64,000 bases of DNA from Gracilaria gracilis (lineage: Eukaryota; Rhodophyta; Florideophyceae; Gracilariales; Gracilariaceae): NCBI GenBank assembly GCA_030374805.1, contig JARGSG010000207.1:186001-250000 (forward strand). The letters run 5' to 3'. Shown here piece by piece: positions 31,620 to 41,192 of this stretch. Below the pieces are notes generated by a model. It had not been told where the DNA came from and did not search any database. It saw only the letters and a program-made list of their open reading frames with translations. The translations under genes were made by a program, and so were the position numbers. Numbering within the stretch: the stretch's first letter is position 1; every line of letters starts with the position of its first letter.

Positions 31620-32426
31620 TCAACCTCTTTCTCTAGCGATACGTTCAAATAAGCGCTCTAGCTCCATGCGTTTCTCGTCCTCTTCCTTAGCTCGCTTAAA
31701 CCAAACCTTTGGTATGAACTTGGTGCGGACACTTTGCGCAATCTCTGCTTTCACCTTCTTCCCCATCTCGTCGTAGTTTCTTTCCATACCGTCCAAATCC
31801 GATCGAATTACAATCGTCAAGTCTCTCAGGTTGTCCGAAAGCGTTGCTCGGCAAATTTCTAACCCATCGTCTGTACCACCTCCATCAGCATCCAAGGCGC
31901 GCACTGCAGCGACCTCCATTTCCCTTGACAGCCGTAGAGCGCGCATGGCTTGTGCGTTCTTCTTGTCATCCCGCTTTTTGTCGTTAAACATTTCTAGTCG
32001 CTTTAGCTCCCGCATGGACCGAACCGGTTTCTCATATTCATCGAATTCGTCAACGCGTGGAAGTGCTTCTGGTTCCCCATCATCGATAGGACCACTTGAA
32101 TTGGCCGGGATGTGAACTACCTCCCAGTCCTCAGAGTTTGCGTTTGCTTCAACCCACTCATCGATTTCTTCATCAGTTGGTGTGTGGTCTATCTGGAAGG
32201 CATGTTCGAATTTGTGCCAGTCTTCTGCTTTGAAGTTCTTGTGAGCGTCGTAATCCAGACGATATTTTCCACCATCAGGTGTTGTGTATTCTTCGTACAG
32301 AACCTGTTCTGTTTCCGATGGCGGGGGTTTTGACGAACACAATCGTAAATCCTGTGAGAAACGGGATGCTTGTCGCAGGTTGCGAACCAATCGCGAACCT
32401 GTTTGCATGATTCGGGCGTGATACAT
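31620..32426 (-). CDS. Probable mitochondrial protein with RbfA-like C-terminus
   Basis: 268 aa from the ATG 32426-32424 (MYHARIMQTGSRLVRNLRQA), an Arg-rich N-terminus typical of a mitochondrial presequence; the frame upstream has only a GTG. The middle is acidic (DEEIDEWVEANANSEDWEVV). The last ~90 residues run LRDLTIVIRSDLDGMERNY...VRTKFIPKVWFKRAKEEDE...LERLFERI. This follows the spacing of ribosome-binding factor A: a beta strand, a helix, then a P-x-(V/L)-x-F strand and a final L-x-x-L-x-x-I helix. RbfA assists small-subunit rRNA maturation. The similarity is judged by eye and the protein may be something else. It is divergent from TOM40, 449 bp apart. Confidence 0.5.
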   Translation of the reverse strand: MYHARIMQTGSRLVRNLRQASRFSQDLRLCSSKPPPSETEQVLYEEYTTPDGGKYRLDYDAHKNFKAEDWHKFEHAFQIDHTPTDEEIDEWVEANANSEDWEVVHIPANSSGPIDDGEPEALPRVDEFDEYEKPVRSMRELKRLEMFNDKKRDDKKNAQAMRALRLSREMEVAAVRALDADGGGTDDGLEICRATLSDNLRDLTIVIRSDLDGMERNYDEMGKKVKAEIAQSVRTKFIPKVWFKRAKEEDEKRMELERLFERIARERG

Positions 32427-32875
32427 ATTTGGATGTATGAAGACGATTGCGCGACAAACGGAATTGTTGCATTGAAACGGTGATAGAGATCTAAAGAGAG
32501 AGAATTTCACGTTTTCACGATGGTAACACTGTGCTCATGCCAAAGAAGATGCCCCTCCGCAACCCTCAATGGTTTCTTTGGGACGCAAGTTTCGAAACAA
32601 GTGCTAGTTGGTGCGCGCTGGACGCATAATTGATCTGCTTTGCGAACTTCATTTCCGGGTGAGCACTGGGAAGCCAGAGCTTTTTCCAGTGTGTGAGGCT
32701 TATTTTTTGATCCCCAATCGCCGACGATAAAGGTCACGATTTATCTGTTGCTCTCCGCTCTGATTACTCTACCACCCTCGGGCTTCCTTCTCTCCCAACA
32801 TCGCATTTCTTCTTGTCGCGCGTTATACACTGCAAATCAGAACCTGCAATCTATCCTTCTGGCTAAGTTTATCAC

Positions 32876-33907
32876 ATGGGAGCTACATATTCTCGGGCTG
32901 AGGCAAGCCCGGCCTCTACAGTCGCCGCCTCAGCGGCAGCAGCCGCTCAAGAACAATCAACGCCGTCGAAGAAACAGCCAACCGCACCGTTGACGCCGTT
33001 CACTTCCCGAATTCTTGCGAAGGACAAGCCAAAGGACAAGCCAGATTCGCCGACAACAAAGAAAGCGCCTTCTGGACCATGGTGGCGAAATTTTGAGCGA
33101 TCGGAACTCCCGAACCCGGGTGGATACGAGGAAATCAGCCAAGATGCGATGCAAATCTTGCGTCCAAACCATATTGAAGGGTTGCAGTTTAACTTCACTG
33201 CTCCTGTTACCAACGCGTTTGCATTGGGAAATTCTGTTGAGATGGGGGCTAAGGATCACCCAGGAATGTTCGCACTGAATGCAAACTATTTCACTAACCG
33301 TATCGTCATGATGTCTCGTACCACACCAGCTGACGGCAGGGTGAACGGTCGTATTTTTATTAATCATACGCCTGCTCTCACTAGCAAGATCATCGCAGAC
33401 GTTGGGTTGGAACCAGACTCTTCGAAGGGGTCATGGGATCTTGATTACCGTGGAAGCGACTATTGCAGTCAGTTGAAGTTCGCCAATGGTGTCGTAGCTG
33501 TTTCGTATCTTCAATCTGTTGCACCGTGGCTAGCCTTTGGAGGGGAAGGGTTTTATCAACACAAGAGTTGTTTCTCGGCTGTTACTTTGGCAGCCAAGTA
33601 CTTCACAAAGGACGACACTGCGTCACTTTCTCTGTGTTCTTTCGGACCCATTATGGCCAACTACGTACATCGTGTCAATCCGAAAGTTTCGTTCGCGACT
33701 GAACTTTTTGTAGATGCACGAACGAGAGACTCACACCTGACGCTGGGCTACCGATTTGATCTCAAGAGTGCTACTGTGATCGGCCACATAGATTCTACGG
33801 GAAGAGTGGCTGCAACTCTTGAGGAGAAAATCAACCCGGCATTGTCACTCACTTTGTCAGGTGAGCTTGATCATGTCAAGAAGACTACAAGTTTGGGTTT
33901 GGTGTGA
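32876..33907 (+). CDS. TOM40, mitochondrial import channel
   Basis: 343 aa, single exon, ATG at 32876. Residues ~1-85 are Ala/Ser/Thr/Lys-rich and flexible. The porin-3 domain starts at LPNPGGYEEISQDA, and NPG-Y-E-E is the conserved TOM40 entry motif. It continues through the barrel strands with HIEGLQFNFTAPV, LDYRGSDYCSQLKFANG (YRGSD is a family hallmark) and YLQSVAPWLAFGGE. Later strands include FATELFVDARTRDS, LGYRFDLKSATVIGHIDS and a C-terminal strand ending TTSLGLV. It forms the outer-membrane beta-barrel pore of the TOM complex. Length is normal for the family. Confidence 0.96.
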   Translation: MGATYSRAEASPASTVAASAAAAAQEQSTPSKKQPTAPLTPFTSRILAKDKPKDKPDSPTTKKAPSGPWWRNFERSELPNPGGYEEISQDAMQILRPNHIEGLQFNFTAPVTNAFALGNSVEMGAKDHPGMFALNANYFTNRIVMMSRTTPADGRVNGRIFINHTPALTSKIIADVGLEPDSSKGSWDLDYRGSDYCSQLKFANGVVAVSYLQSVAPWLAFGGEGFYQHKSCFSAVTLAAKYFTKDDTASLSLCSFGPIMANYVHRVNPKVSFATELFVDARTRDSHLTLGYRFDLKSATVIGHIDSTGRVAATLEEKINPALSLTLSGELDHVKKTTSLGLV

Positions 33908-35560
33908 ATATTGGTGGGGGATAAACCTGTTCGATTTTGTGCTGATGTATTGCTGCTAAGATGAGTTCCAAGCATGTGAGACAGGTTGCTCTGCGACGTT
34001 TATGATGTACATGATGGGGTTGGAACTGCCTTGTCTCAAACTGTGCACGGACTTTGAAATGGGGAGATGCGCTGGTATCACCTTTAAGCGATGCCTAATT
34101 CCCAGGGATGAGACAATTTTTATTTCACGGAGCTGGTAAGAGGTCCAGCTTCACCCTTCGAATCCAGTACCTTTTCGGATTAGTGTTTCTGAACATCATG
34201 GTCCATGCGACGTTCCGTTTCAGTAGTTGGGGCTCGACTGCGTAGATGAAACTGTCTTCGTTTGGGATTCTGCCCCATATACAATCATGGCATTTACGTC
34301 TACATCTTTGATGTAGAGAATGTTAAAGTTATGGTCTTTAAAAGTCCGGTCACTTGCTCCATGTGAACGGGAACAAGCCAATATGAAAACTTCCAGTTCC
34401 GAAAGAGCGTTCACATCTGAAATATAGAACATAAAGTGGTGTCCATGTAGAATACCTGAGACCTGGTCATAGAATACATATATTTGATCGCAATGAGTTT
34501 CGCCACTGGGAAGCGTTTTGAGGTACGGTAGTACATATCTACATGACCGGCATCAAGTATAATAGGTGACATGGTGTTCGAGGAGAAGTTTTTGATCCCG
34601 TTGTGTGTGAATTGAAACTTGCCCTGGTTGCGGTTCTGATACAAGATCTTGAGATCAAAACAAAAACTAAGTGAAAGACGGAAGCGGGGTCCCCGCTTTA
34701 TTCATTTGTAACTGTGCCAGACAAAAATACCTTAAACAGGATTCCCTGTCCTTGGCACCAAGACATGACAGAGTACTGGTCCAGATAGAACGTTTTGACA
34801 TCAGAGGACAACGGTCTTCGTGTGGATCCCCAGCGGCTAGATTCACAAAAAAGTACGAAAACACCCGTCATTCTTGGAAGAGAACAGGTTATTTCAGCAA
34901 ACAGCTCTACTGAGACGGGGAAAAAGCATTCCAGAACATTGAGATTTGTAGAAACATAGAAAAGCGTAAAGCACTGCTTTCGAAACAGAATCCTCAGGAA
35001 AGTTTCAACATGATTGTTTCGTGGCAGTATCGCTCCTCAGGGTGCATCCCCACTTGCGGCGCAAGCCAACAAAAAAACATAGAGAAGCCGCATAACTGAG
35101 TGAAGGAACATTGGAATCTGGAAGACCCACGAGTCGCTACTTCTACTCTGCACTTCCCACAGTCCAAGGTCGTAGGTTACGACATTTGACTGTGGGACGT
35201 GCAGAGTGAAAGTTAGGCTTCCGAGTCGTCTTGAAAGATGTCATTATTCAACAGACATCCACGAAAGTGCGGCAAGTTCGCGTCGCGGCTCACAACTGAG
35301 GACTGGTTTCAGTCGCACGCAGACTTGTTGCGAATGACCCATGTTCATCTCCATGAAAAAATGTGACAACTCAGGCAGCCGGGCTGAGAGTCACAAGAGC
35401 CGAACGGAAACATTCGCCCCGTAAACACTACACGAACCCTCGAGGCAGGCAGCCGGAGCAAGAAGCAAGAGCATTACCCACAGCAGCTCGACCCACATGG
35501 AACAAGAAAACCATTCTCTACCCTACACATCGCTCGGTTCAGAAAACAAAATCAGGCCGC
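33908..35560. other. Intergenic, 1.65 kb, with possible small exons
   Basis: Minus-strand frames at 34644-34411 and 34432-34220 look somewhat protein-like, and a frame around 34864-34667 lies upstream of them. No splice combination gives a continuous convincing protein, so I do not call a gene. A strong hairpin (listed separately) lies at 35139-35213. The right end is the 3' flank of AsnRS. Confidence 0.35.
35139..35213. other. Long imperfect hairpin, possible structured RNA
   Basis: Left arm 35139-35164 and right arm 35188-35213 pair at 23 of 26 positions; the innermost part CCCACAGTC/GACTGTGGG is perfect. The loop holds a second 6-bp hairpin (GTCGTA-GGT-TACGAC). Size and shape resemble a small-RNA precursor or a miniature inverted-repeat remnant. 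There is no coding frame over it and no TTTTT terminator directly after it. Confidence 0.6.
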
Positions 35561-37195
35561 TCAAAACTCGGCGTTGCCCGGATATCTCGGGAACGGAATG
35601 ACGTCCCGAATGTTCTCCATACCGGTTACGAACTGCACCAATCTCTCGAAACCGAGTCCGTAACCGGCATGCGGCACGCTGCCAAACCGTCTGAGATCCA
35701 GATACCACCAATATGCTTCTTTTTCCAGTCCACTCCGTTCAATCTTCTCCTCCAGCACATCCAACCGCTCCTCTCTTTGACTGCCCCCGATAAGCTCACC
35801 AATGCCTGGTACAAGCAAGTCCATGGCCGCACAAGTTTTCCCGCCATCCTCATCGTTTGCCCGCATGTAAAACGCCTTGATGGCGCTGGGATAATTGTAC
35901 ACGAACACTGGCTTCTCAAAATGTTGTTCGGCAAGATATCGTTCATGTTCTGATTGAAGATCAACTCCCCATCTCACTTCGAATTCAAATCGTTTCTTGC
36001 CCTTCTTGTTAGGTTTGTTCACCTTCTCAAGTATCTCAATTGCCTCCGTGTACGACACACGTGCAAAGGGCTCATTGACCACCGTATTCAACTTCTGCAA
36101 CAAGCCCTTCTGAACAAAGCGATCGAAAAACGCAACGTCTGCATCGCACTTTTGCAAAAGGTACGAAACAAGATATTTCACCAGCCGTTCCGCATTGTCC
36201 ATATCATCGTTCAAATCTGCGAAGGCCATCTCCGGTTCAATCATCCAAAACTCGGCCAAATGTCTGGACGTATTACTATTCTCCGCCCGAAACGTGGGCC
36301 CAAAAGTGTAAACATCACCGAGAGCAGTTGCAAAACATTCGGCACTAAGCTGTCCAGAGACGGTGAGAAAAGCAGGTTTTCCAAAGAAGTCGTTGCGAAA
36401 ATCGACTTTGGAAGCGCTGTTTGCGCTCTCTGCCTCACTGTCGGAGGCGTCGGCAGCCGGTGTGCCATCGGCGTTGAGTGCAGTGGTGACGCGAAACATC
36501 TCTCCAGCGCCCTCACAATCGCTGGCAGTAATAAGCGGGGAGTGCACATACACGAAGCCAAGCTCGGCGAAAAAGGTATGTGTGGCAACCGACAACGCCG
36601 ATCGTATCCTCGACACGGCGGCGATGGAATTGGTTCTCGGCCTCAGGTGCGCAATTGAACGCAGAAAATGCAGCGAGTGACGCTTTTTCTGCAAGGGATA
36701 ATCAGCAGCGGTGCCGATCAACTTGAGCGTGGACGCTCGTAGCTCAACTGGTTGCGCACTTCCAAGCGACGCAACCAGCTCTCCCTCCGCACTGATCGAA
36801 CAGCCTGTCGAAAGGCTGGACACAAGTGGGAAACATGGCGCGTCGCCGTCGACGACAATCTGCAGGCCAGCGAGATTGGTGCCGTCGTTCAGATCGATAA
36901 ACGCAAATGCTTTCTGTGCACGTACAGAACGCACCCAGCCCTTGACGCAAAGCGTGGTGCCGACCAAGTGTGGCGTGACGGTATTGAGCTTGGTGCGCGG
37001 CAATGCGGGCTGCGACTTGGACGCGGGCTCAGTGGGGGCGGCAGCGGTGGCAAAAGGCAGTCGTCGGACGCCAATTGCAGCGACCGTGCGCACGGCAGAC
37101 AGGTCATCTACGGGCTTCAAGAAGGCGCTTGTGAAGGAACGCAGCGGCGAGCAGAACAGGCGGGACGCCTGCGGCGACGTAAAGGCAACGGTCAT
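35561..37195 (-). CDS. Organellar asparaginyl-tRNA synthetase
   Basis: 544 aa from the ATG 37195-37193 ([20 protein letters not shown]). The first ~75 residues are Ser/Arg/Ala-rich with few acids, a mitochondrial and/or plastid targeting sequence. The OB-fold anticodon-binding domain follows ([22 protein letters not shown]). The class II catalytic core has [17 protein letters not shown], motif 2 ([20 protein letters not shown]) and motif 3 ([16 protein letters not shown], ending IRDVIPFPR). The bacterial-type domain order and length indicate the organellar enzyme that charges tRNA-Asn. Internal Ser/Ala/Glu-rich residues near the active-site insertion look like a lineage-specific insert. Confidence 0.95.
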   Translation of the reverse strand: MTVAFTSPQASRLFCSPLRSFTSAFLKPVDDLSAVRTVAAIGVRRLPFATAAAPTEPASKSQPALPRTKLNTVTPHLVGTTLCVKGWVRSVRAQKAFAFIDLNDGTNLAGLQIVVDGDAPCFPLVSSLSTGCSISAEGELVASLGSAQPVELRASTLKLIGTAADYPLQKKRHSLHFLRSIAHLRPRTNSIAAVSRIRSALSVATHTFFAELGFVYVHSPLITASDCEGAGEMFRVTTALNADGTPAADASDSEAESANSASKVDFRNDFFGKPAFLTVSGQLSAECFATALGDVYTFGPTFRAENSNTSRHLAEFWMIEPEMAFADLNDDMDNAERLVKYLVSYLLQKCDADVAFFDRFVQKGLLQKLNTVVNEPFARVSYTEAIEILEKVNKPNKKGKKRFEFEVRWGVDLQSEHERYLAEQHFEKPVFVYNYPSAIKAFYMRANDEDGGKTCAAMDLLVPGIGELIGGSQREERLDVLEEKIERSGLEKEAYWWYLDLRRFGSVPHAGYGLGFERLVQFVTGMENIRDVIPFPRYPGNAEF

Positions 37196-37469
37196 GGCGA
37201 GAACAACACGCACACTCCACACTCCAAAGCAGCGCGAGCGACGCCGGAGCTCTCAACAAAATCTCAACGAGTAGATACCGTGTAGAGCTACTTACAATGC
37301 ACGCTGTGACGACCTTCGTTTACAATTACACGTGTGGCACGCACAGCCACCAGCGGCTGGTGACCAGCCGCGCGTGCGTCGACGTGGAGCGCGCACAGTG
37401 GCCGCGTCACACGCGCGCCAGATAGGCGCCAGATAGCGTTGGTAGATACAGCGCGTCATTGCTTGCTCT

Positions 37470-38060
37470 TCACTTGAAGATGGCGCTCTGCGTACTGGAC
37501 TGCCGATTGCGGCGCGCGCGACGCTCGTACACCGGCAGCGGGCGGCGGTAGCGCACAATCGCCACGCTTTTGTCGTCGTAGAAGCCAGACGGAGCGTGCG
37601 CATTACCGCGACCACCCGCCGTCCTGAAGCACACTCTGGCCAGACAGCGACGGAACTTCCTCGCCTTTGCGCACGGCACCCAGCCCTGCTCGCCCGCCTT
37701 GCCCGCCTTGCCCGCCTTGCAGTACGCCCTCATGGCCAGCAGCACGTTCTCGCAGCGCGCGCCGCATACGTACGGCCGGTACGGCGAGGAGGTGTGCTTG
37801 GCGGCGCATCTCGGCGCAATGTTGGCGTGCGCCGACAGAAGGCGCGTCGGAACGTGATGCAGCGAGTCGTAAATGTGCACGCCATGCGGCGGTAACTCCG
37901 GCGGTGGACTGGCCATACTCACTGCCACGCTAGGCATGGGCGTCCAAGTGGGCGCATGGTCGCGCACAGAAAGCAGCGAAACTCGCACAGTAGCATTGGA
38001 CTTGGCACCACACCGCTCCAAAAGCGGCGTCAAAACAAACAGCAGCCACCAAAACTTCAT
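37470..38060 (-). CDS. Secreted cysteine-containing protein, unknown
   Basis: 196 aa from the ATG 38060-38058. It begins MKFWWLLFVLTPLLERCGA, a classical signal peptide with likely cleavage after residue ~19. The mature part has about seven cysteines grouped in the second half (RCAAKH, YVCGARCENV, AYCKAG, VPCAKARKFRRCLARVCF), consistent with disulphides. A short KAGKAGKAG repeat lies between them and the C-terminus is basic. The amino-acid pattern and the single clean frame support a real gene, but the family is not recognised. It may be a cell-wall or extracellular-matrix protein. It is divergent from the plastid-type gene at 38608. Confidence 0.6.
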   Translation of the reverse strand: MKFWWLLFVLTPLLERCGAKSNATVRVSLLSVRDHAPTWTPMPSVAVSMASPPPELPPHGVHIYDSLHHVPTRLLSAHANIAPRCAAKHTSSPYRPYVCGARCENVLLAMRAYCKAGKAGKAGEQGWVPCAKARKFRRCLARVCFRTAGGRGNAHAPSGFYDDKSVAIVRYRRPLPVYERRARRNRQSSTQSAIFK

Positions 38061-38607
38061 CAGCACAACCACACACAGTACATAACTCACCCCCCAACCG
38101 GCAGCAGCAATTCAGAACCACCAGCTACAAAGCCAGACGCGAATGACCTGTGACGTATTCGCCTTCAACCGTACGCTATCTCTAACTTCACGTCAGGTGC
38201 GCGCGTCTGTTGGGATGCATGACGCCCACTTCAAGTGTGATGAGCCCACGCAACGGCAGTTCGCCGTGCACGTGTGCGCGCGCTGAAACGCCCACACGTG
38301 GTACACGTATCGCGGCACCACACGCGCTGAGCGAATGTCGCGCGAAGGCGACAGCACAGCGCGCGGCGCCCACCGCAAGCTCGCGCGTCTCCGGCCAGCT
38401 GCTCCACGGTCGTCGCATGATATGATTGTGCGCATTGCGCATTGTCTCCAGCGCAGCTTCGCTTCCACCTCATTAGCGCTCGCGTCGTCGTCGGCACCAG
38501 CTCTTTCAGCAATCCGTCTTCGGTCCGACTGCCAACTCTGAGCACGGTCCGCTCCCACAACACCCGCACCTGTTGCACTTTGCTGATTTCGTTTGCAGTT
38601 CTCATCA
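38061..38607. other. Divergent spacer, 547 bp
   Basis: GC-rich spacer between two divergent starts. Several CACGTG/ACACGTGGT elements lie near 38270-38310 (GCACGTGTGCG, CACACGTGG), suggesting G-box regulation. Long shadow frames on the minus strand are explained by composition. No separate gene. Confidence 0.45.
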
Positions 38608-39339
38608 ATGTCAGCCTTTGTCCCGTGTTCAGTCTTCCAGCTCACGCGCCGCTCCCAACTGAGCACTGCATCTCCACTGCGACGCGCGCGACAGTCGTGC
38701 GTGACTGTGCCTGCCACGCGCTCAAATCGCGCTGTACGCTGTGCGGCGGAGCCATTCTCCGATGGCCAGCCTCCGTCCGGAGCCGTGCTATGCGGAGCGT
38801 TAGAGCTGTCGTTTCGCAATGTCTGGCTGCGTCTCATGACCAGCGGCGTCGGTCCAGAGTACACCGTTGCCATTCGCGCCTTCGTTCTGGCTGCCGCCGC
38901 GTCATATAAGGCCGGATACTCTCTTACTGCTCTCAAGTTTGAACTGGCCACTCACGAGAAGTATGCCACTTACATGGGGCGCGATGTACGCCTAAACGAC
39001 GATGAGAAGAAAACAAGGTTCATCTGGTTGTCTTTGGTGTATCTCACACTCAAACGTTGTCAATTTCCAACAGAAAGACCATCCACTTTTGAAATAGCTG
39101 CCGATATAGACGCTTCGGACATTCGCGAACTCATGCCCGGGCTCGCTGCATTTGTCAACAACGTGTACGACGCTGCACAGAGGGGCCTTGATCTGCAGCG
39201 ATACAAACTGGAGCTCACCTTGAGGAAGGATGATAAGAGCCTTCCTCTCGACAAGGGACAAGTCAGTATCCGTAGTCAATGGGCACGCATAGTGTTCTCA
39301 ACGTTAGAGCTCATGCCAGAAAGCGGACCGAAACGGTGA
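38608..39339 (+). CDS. Predicted plastid-targeted protein, unknown
   Basis: 243 aa from the ATG at 38608. Residues 1-45 (MSAFVPCSVFQLTRRSQLST, Ser/Arg/Ala/Val-rich, no acids) resemble a chloroplast transit peptide with the early Phe seen in red-lineage plastid leaders. The mature part is a compact alpha-helical domain: LELSFRNVWLRLM, AIRAFVLAAAASYKAGYS, then LNDDEKKTRFIWLSLVYLTL and IRELMPGLAAFVNNVYDAA. I do not recognise the family, though it has the look of conserved cyanobacterial proteins of unknown function. Plastid location is inferred only from the N-terminus. Confidence 0.65.
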   Translation: MSAFVPCSVFQLTRRSQLSTASPLRRARQSCVTVPATRSNRAVRCAAEPFSDGQPPSGAVLCGALELSFRNVWLRLMTSGVGPEYTVAIRAFVLAAAASYKAGYSLTALKFELATHEKYATYMGRDVRLNDDEKKTRFIWLSLVYLTLKRCQFPTERPSTFEIAADIDASDIRELMPGLAAFVNNVYDAAQRGLDLQRYKLELTLRKDDKSLPLDKGQVSIRSQWARIVFSTLELMPESGPKR

Positions 39340-40106
39340 ATAACATGCCAAATGACAACCATGTGCAGTACCCGCACACGCGACTGTGCTATTCTTGATT
39401 GTTGGGTTCGGGTCGACACCATGGAATCAACTGCGGGACAAGTTTCAGTGATGTATGTTTCTTTGCTACCAATCGCAAACCGGGGATTGTTTCGACTTTG
39501 CGGAGAGTTGTCGGTCTTCTGCAGGTTGTAACTCTCATTATGTATGAGTATTGTTGTTAAACTCAAACTGGTGACTTGTGCATGGATCTTCTTGCTTGCT
39601 GTCTTTTTCGTGCGCCCTCTTATCGGACTGAAGACCTATACAGAACCGAATATGAGGGTCTGGAGTGGCAGGGCTTTGAATCGCAGTTCACGGCTCCTTT
39701 AGAACCTCGAAGTTGCGTAAGCATACATAACCCACAGTGCGGGGCTCTTGACTTCGGTCTGCACCAGACGTTAGAGAGAGATGGCATCTCGGTCGCAACA
39801 GCTGCGGTGTGGAGATACCAATATCAAGAGAACGCCACCATCGCGTGATGAGGAGAAGTCTGGGGACTCAGCACACAGTGCGGTACCAAGGGTACCTGCA
39901 ATGGAAAACAAAAAGAGCCAAACGAAAGCACCGGCGAACATTCGATTGGGTTATCCGTACAAGTAAAAACGTAGCGAGTAGTGCGGCTGACGTGGTTCTC
40001 ACCAGCACGAGTCCTATTGCAGATTATGCGACGTCCAACGAAAGCACTCAAACCATGCCGGTGGAGCGCATTCATGGTGGGCTTTCGACTTTCACGCGCG
40101 AAACCA
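39340..40106. other. Intergenic, 767 bp
   Basis: Convergent spacer. Several short plus-strand frames (39576-39848, 39781-39966, 39809-40144) are open but without recognisable content, and I do not call them genes. Confidence 0.45.
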
Positions 40107-41192
40107 TTATGTGCGCATATCAGGGTCGCGTTTACCACGCGTGAACTCATTCACAGCATCAAGATCACTAACTTTCACCTGTGCGGATTCCAAAGTGACC
40201 TCCCACAAGCGTTCCACATCCGCGTCAGTGACAAGACGTGGAGGAACATTAGCAATTCGATCCACACGATGAAAGAGATGACCTCCTTGTTGTGCTTCCT
40301 CCGCACCCGCAACGAACACAGAGGTGCGAGCAGACTCGGCAACAGAAAGTAAGAAGAGTTTACCAACTTGTTTGTGTAGCGTCATCCAAATCTTCCCTAA
40401 ATATCTCGCAACGTCGGAAGTGGCCTCTCCAGGATGCACTGCATTCAGCACCACCCTGTGTCCAACCCGTTTATGAAGAGCACGCATAAACAACACCATA
40501 CTCAGTTTGCTATTAGCGTATGCTGTCATCCATTGGTACCGACGATTCGCAAAAGCAATGTCATCCAAATGAAGGTCGGAAATCAACAACGTAAGACTCG
40601 ATATGAAAACAATACGGCCATGTACCCGCTCAACATTTCTCAACAACAAAAGCGATAACAACGCATGTGCCGCATGGTTCACCATGAAATGTGCCTCTGG
40701 TACAGACAGGTCAGCACCCATAATACCGGCATTTAAAATGAGCATATGGCAATCACGATCCCCGAAAGCGCTCGCAAACTGGCGCACAGATTGCAGATCA
40801 GAAAGATCAAGCTTGGCTACCTCAACGCTTGCGGTCGGGTATGACTTTTGAATTCCTTCGACTGCAGCTTTAGCCTTGTTCAAGTTTCTACAGGCCAGAA
40901 TAACATTGGCGCCTGCTGCGGCTAGCATGCGGGCGGTCTGCAGCCCGATTCCTGTATTTGCTCCAGTGACGATGGCGAGCTTGTTCCGAAGATAGGTGTC
41001 GTCGCCTTGGAATAGTGGGTGAGGGTGGGTTTTTGGATTGACTAAACGTTGAGAAAGAGTGTCAATAGTGAGCTGTACAAAGCCGATGAGGTACTGAAAG
41101 GTGCTCTGCGGCATCGTGAATGAACTCTCGGCGCCTGGAGCGAGCAGATGGCCCGCTGACTTGCGGGGTGTTAACGGCGTGGGCGATGGCAT
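40107..41192 (-). CDS. Short-chain dehydrogenase/reductase (retinol-DH-like)
   Basis: 361 aa, single exon, ATG 41192. After a ~68-residue leader comes the classical Rossmann domain. It has LAIVTGANTGIGLQTARML (the TGxxxGIG cofactor motif), ACRNLNKA (an Arg after the second strand suggesting NADP preference), LDLSDLQSV, LILNAGIM (NAG), the catalytic Ser in VFISSL and the YANSK catalytic Tyr/Lys pair. The C-terminus holds the usual VHPG motif. It resembles the retinol-dehydrogenase/WWOX/protochlorophyllide-reductase-like branch of SDRs. Substrate cannot be told from sequence. The N-terminal leader may be a membrane or targeting segment. Confidence 0.92.
   Translation of the reverse strand: MPSPTPLTPRKSAGHLLAPGAESSFTMPQSTFQYLIGFVQLTIDTLSQRLVNPKTHPHPLFQGDDTYLRNKLAIVTGANTGIGLQTARMLAAAGANVILACRNLNKAKAAVEGIQKSYPTASVEVAKLDLSDLQSVRQFASAFGDRDCHMLILNAGIMGADLSVPEAHFMVNHAAHALLSLLLLRNVERVHGRIVFISSLTLLISDLHLDDIAFANRRYQWMTAYANSKLSMVLFMRALHKRVGHRVVLNAVHPGEATSDVARYLGKIWMTLHKQVGKLFLLSVAESARTSVFVAGAEEAQQGGHLFHRVDRIANVPPRLVTDADVERLWEVTLESAQVKVSDLDAVNEFTRGKRDPDMRT

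Noticed and set aside
34220-34864. Possible multi-exon minus-strand gene between TOM40 and AsnRS
   Set aside because: Three frames look partly protein-like, but no GT-AG combination gives a continuous frame; left as unassigned spacer.
36735-36760. tRNA-like D-arm (TAGCTCAACTGGTTG)
   Set aside because: It lies inside the AsnRS coding sequence and no anticodon arm or T-arm follows at the right distance.
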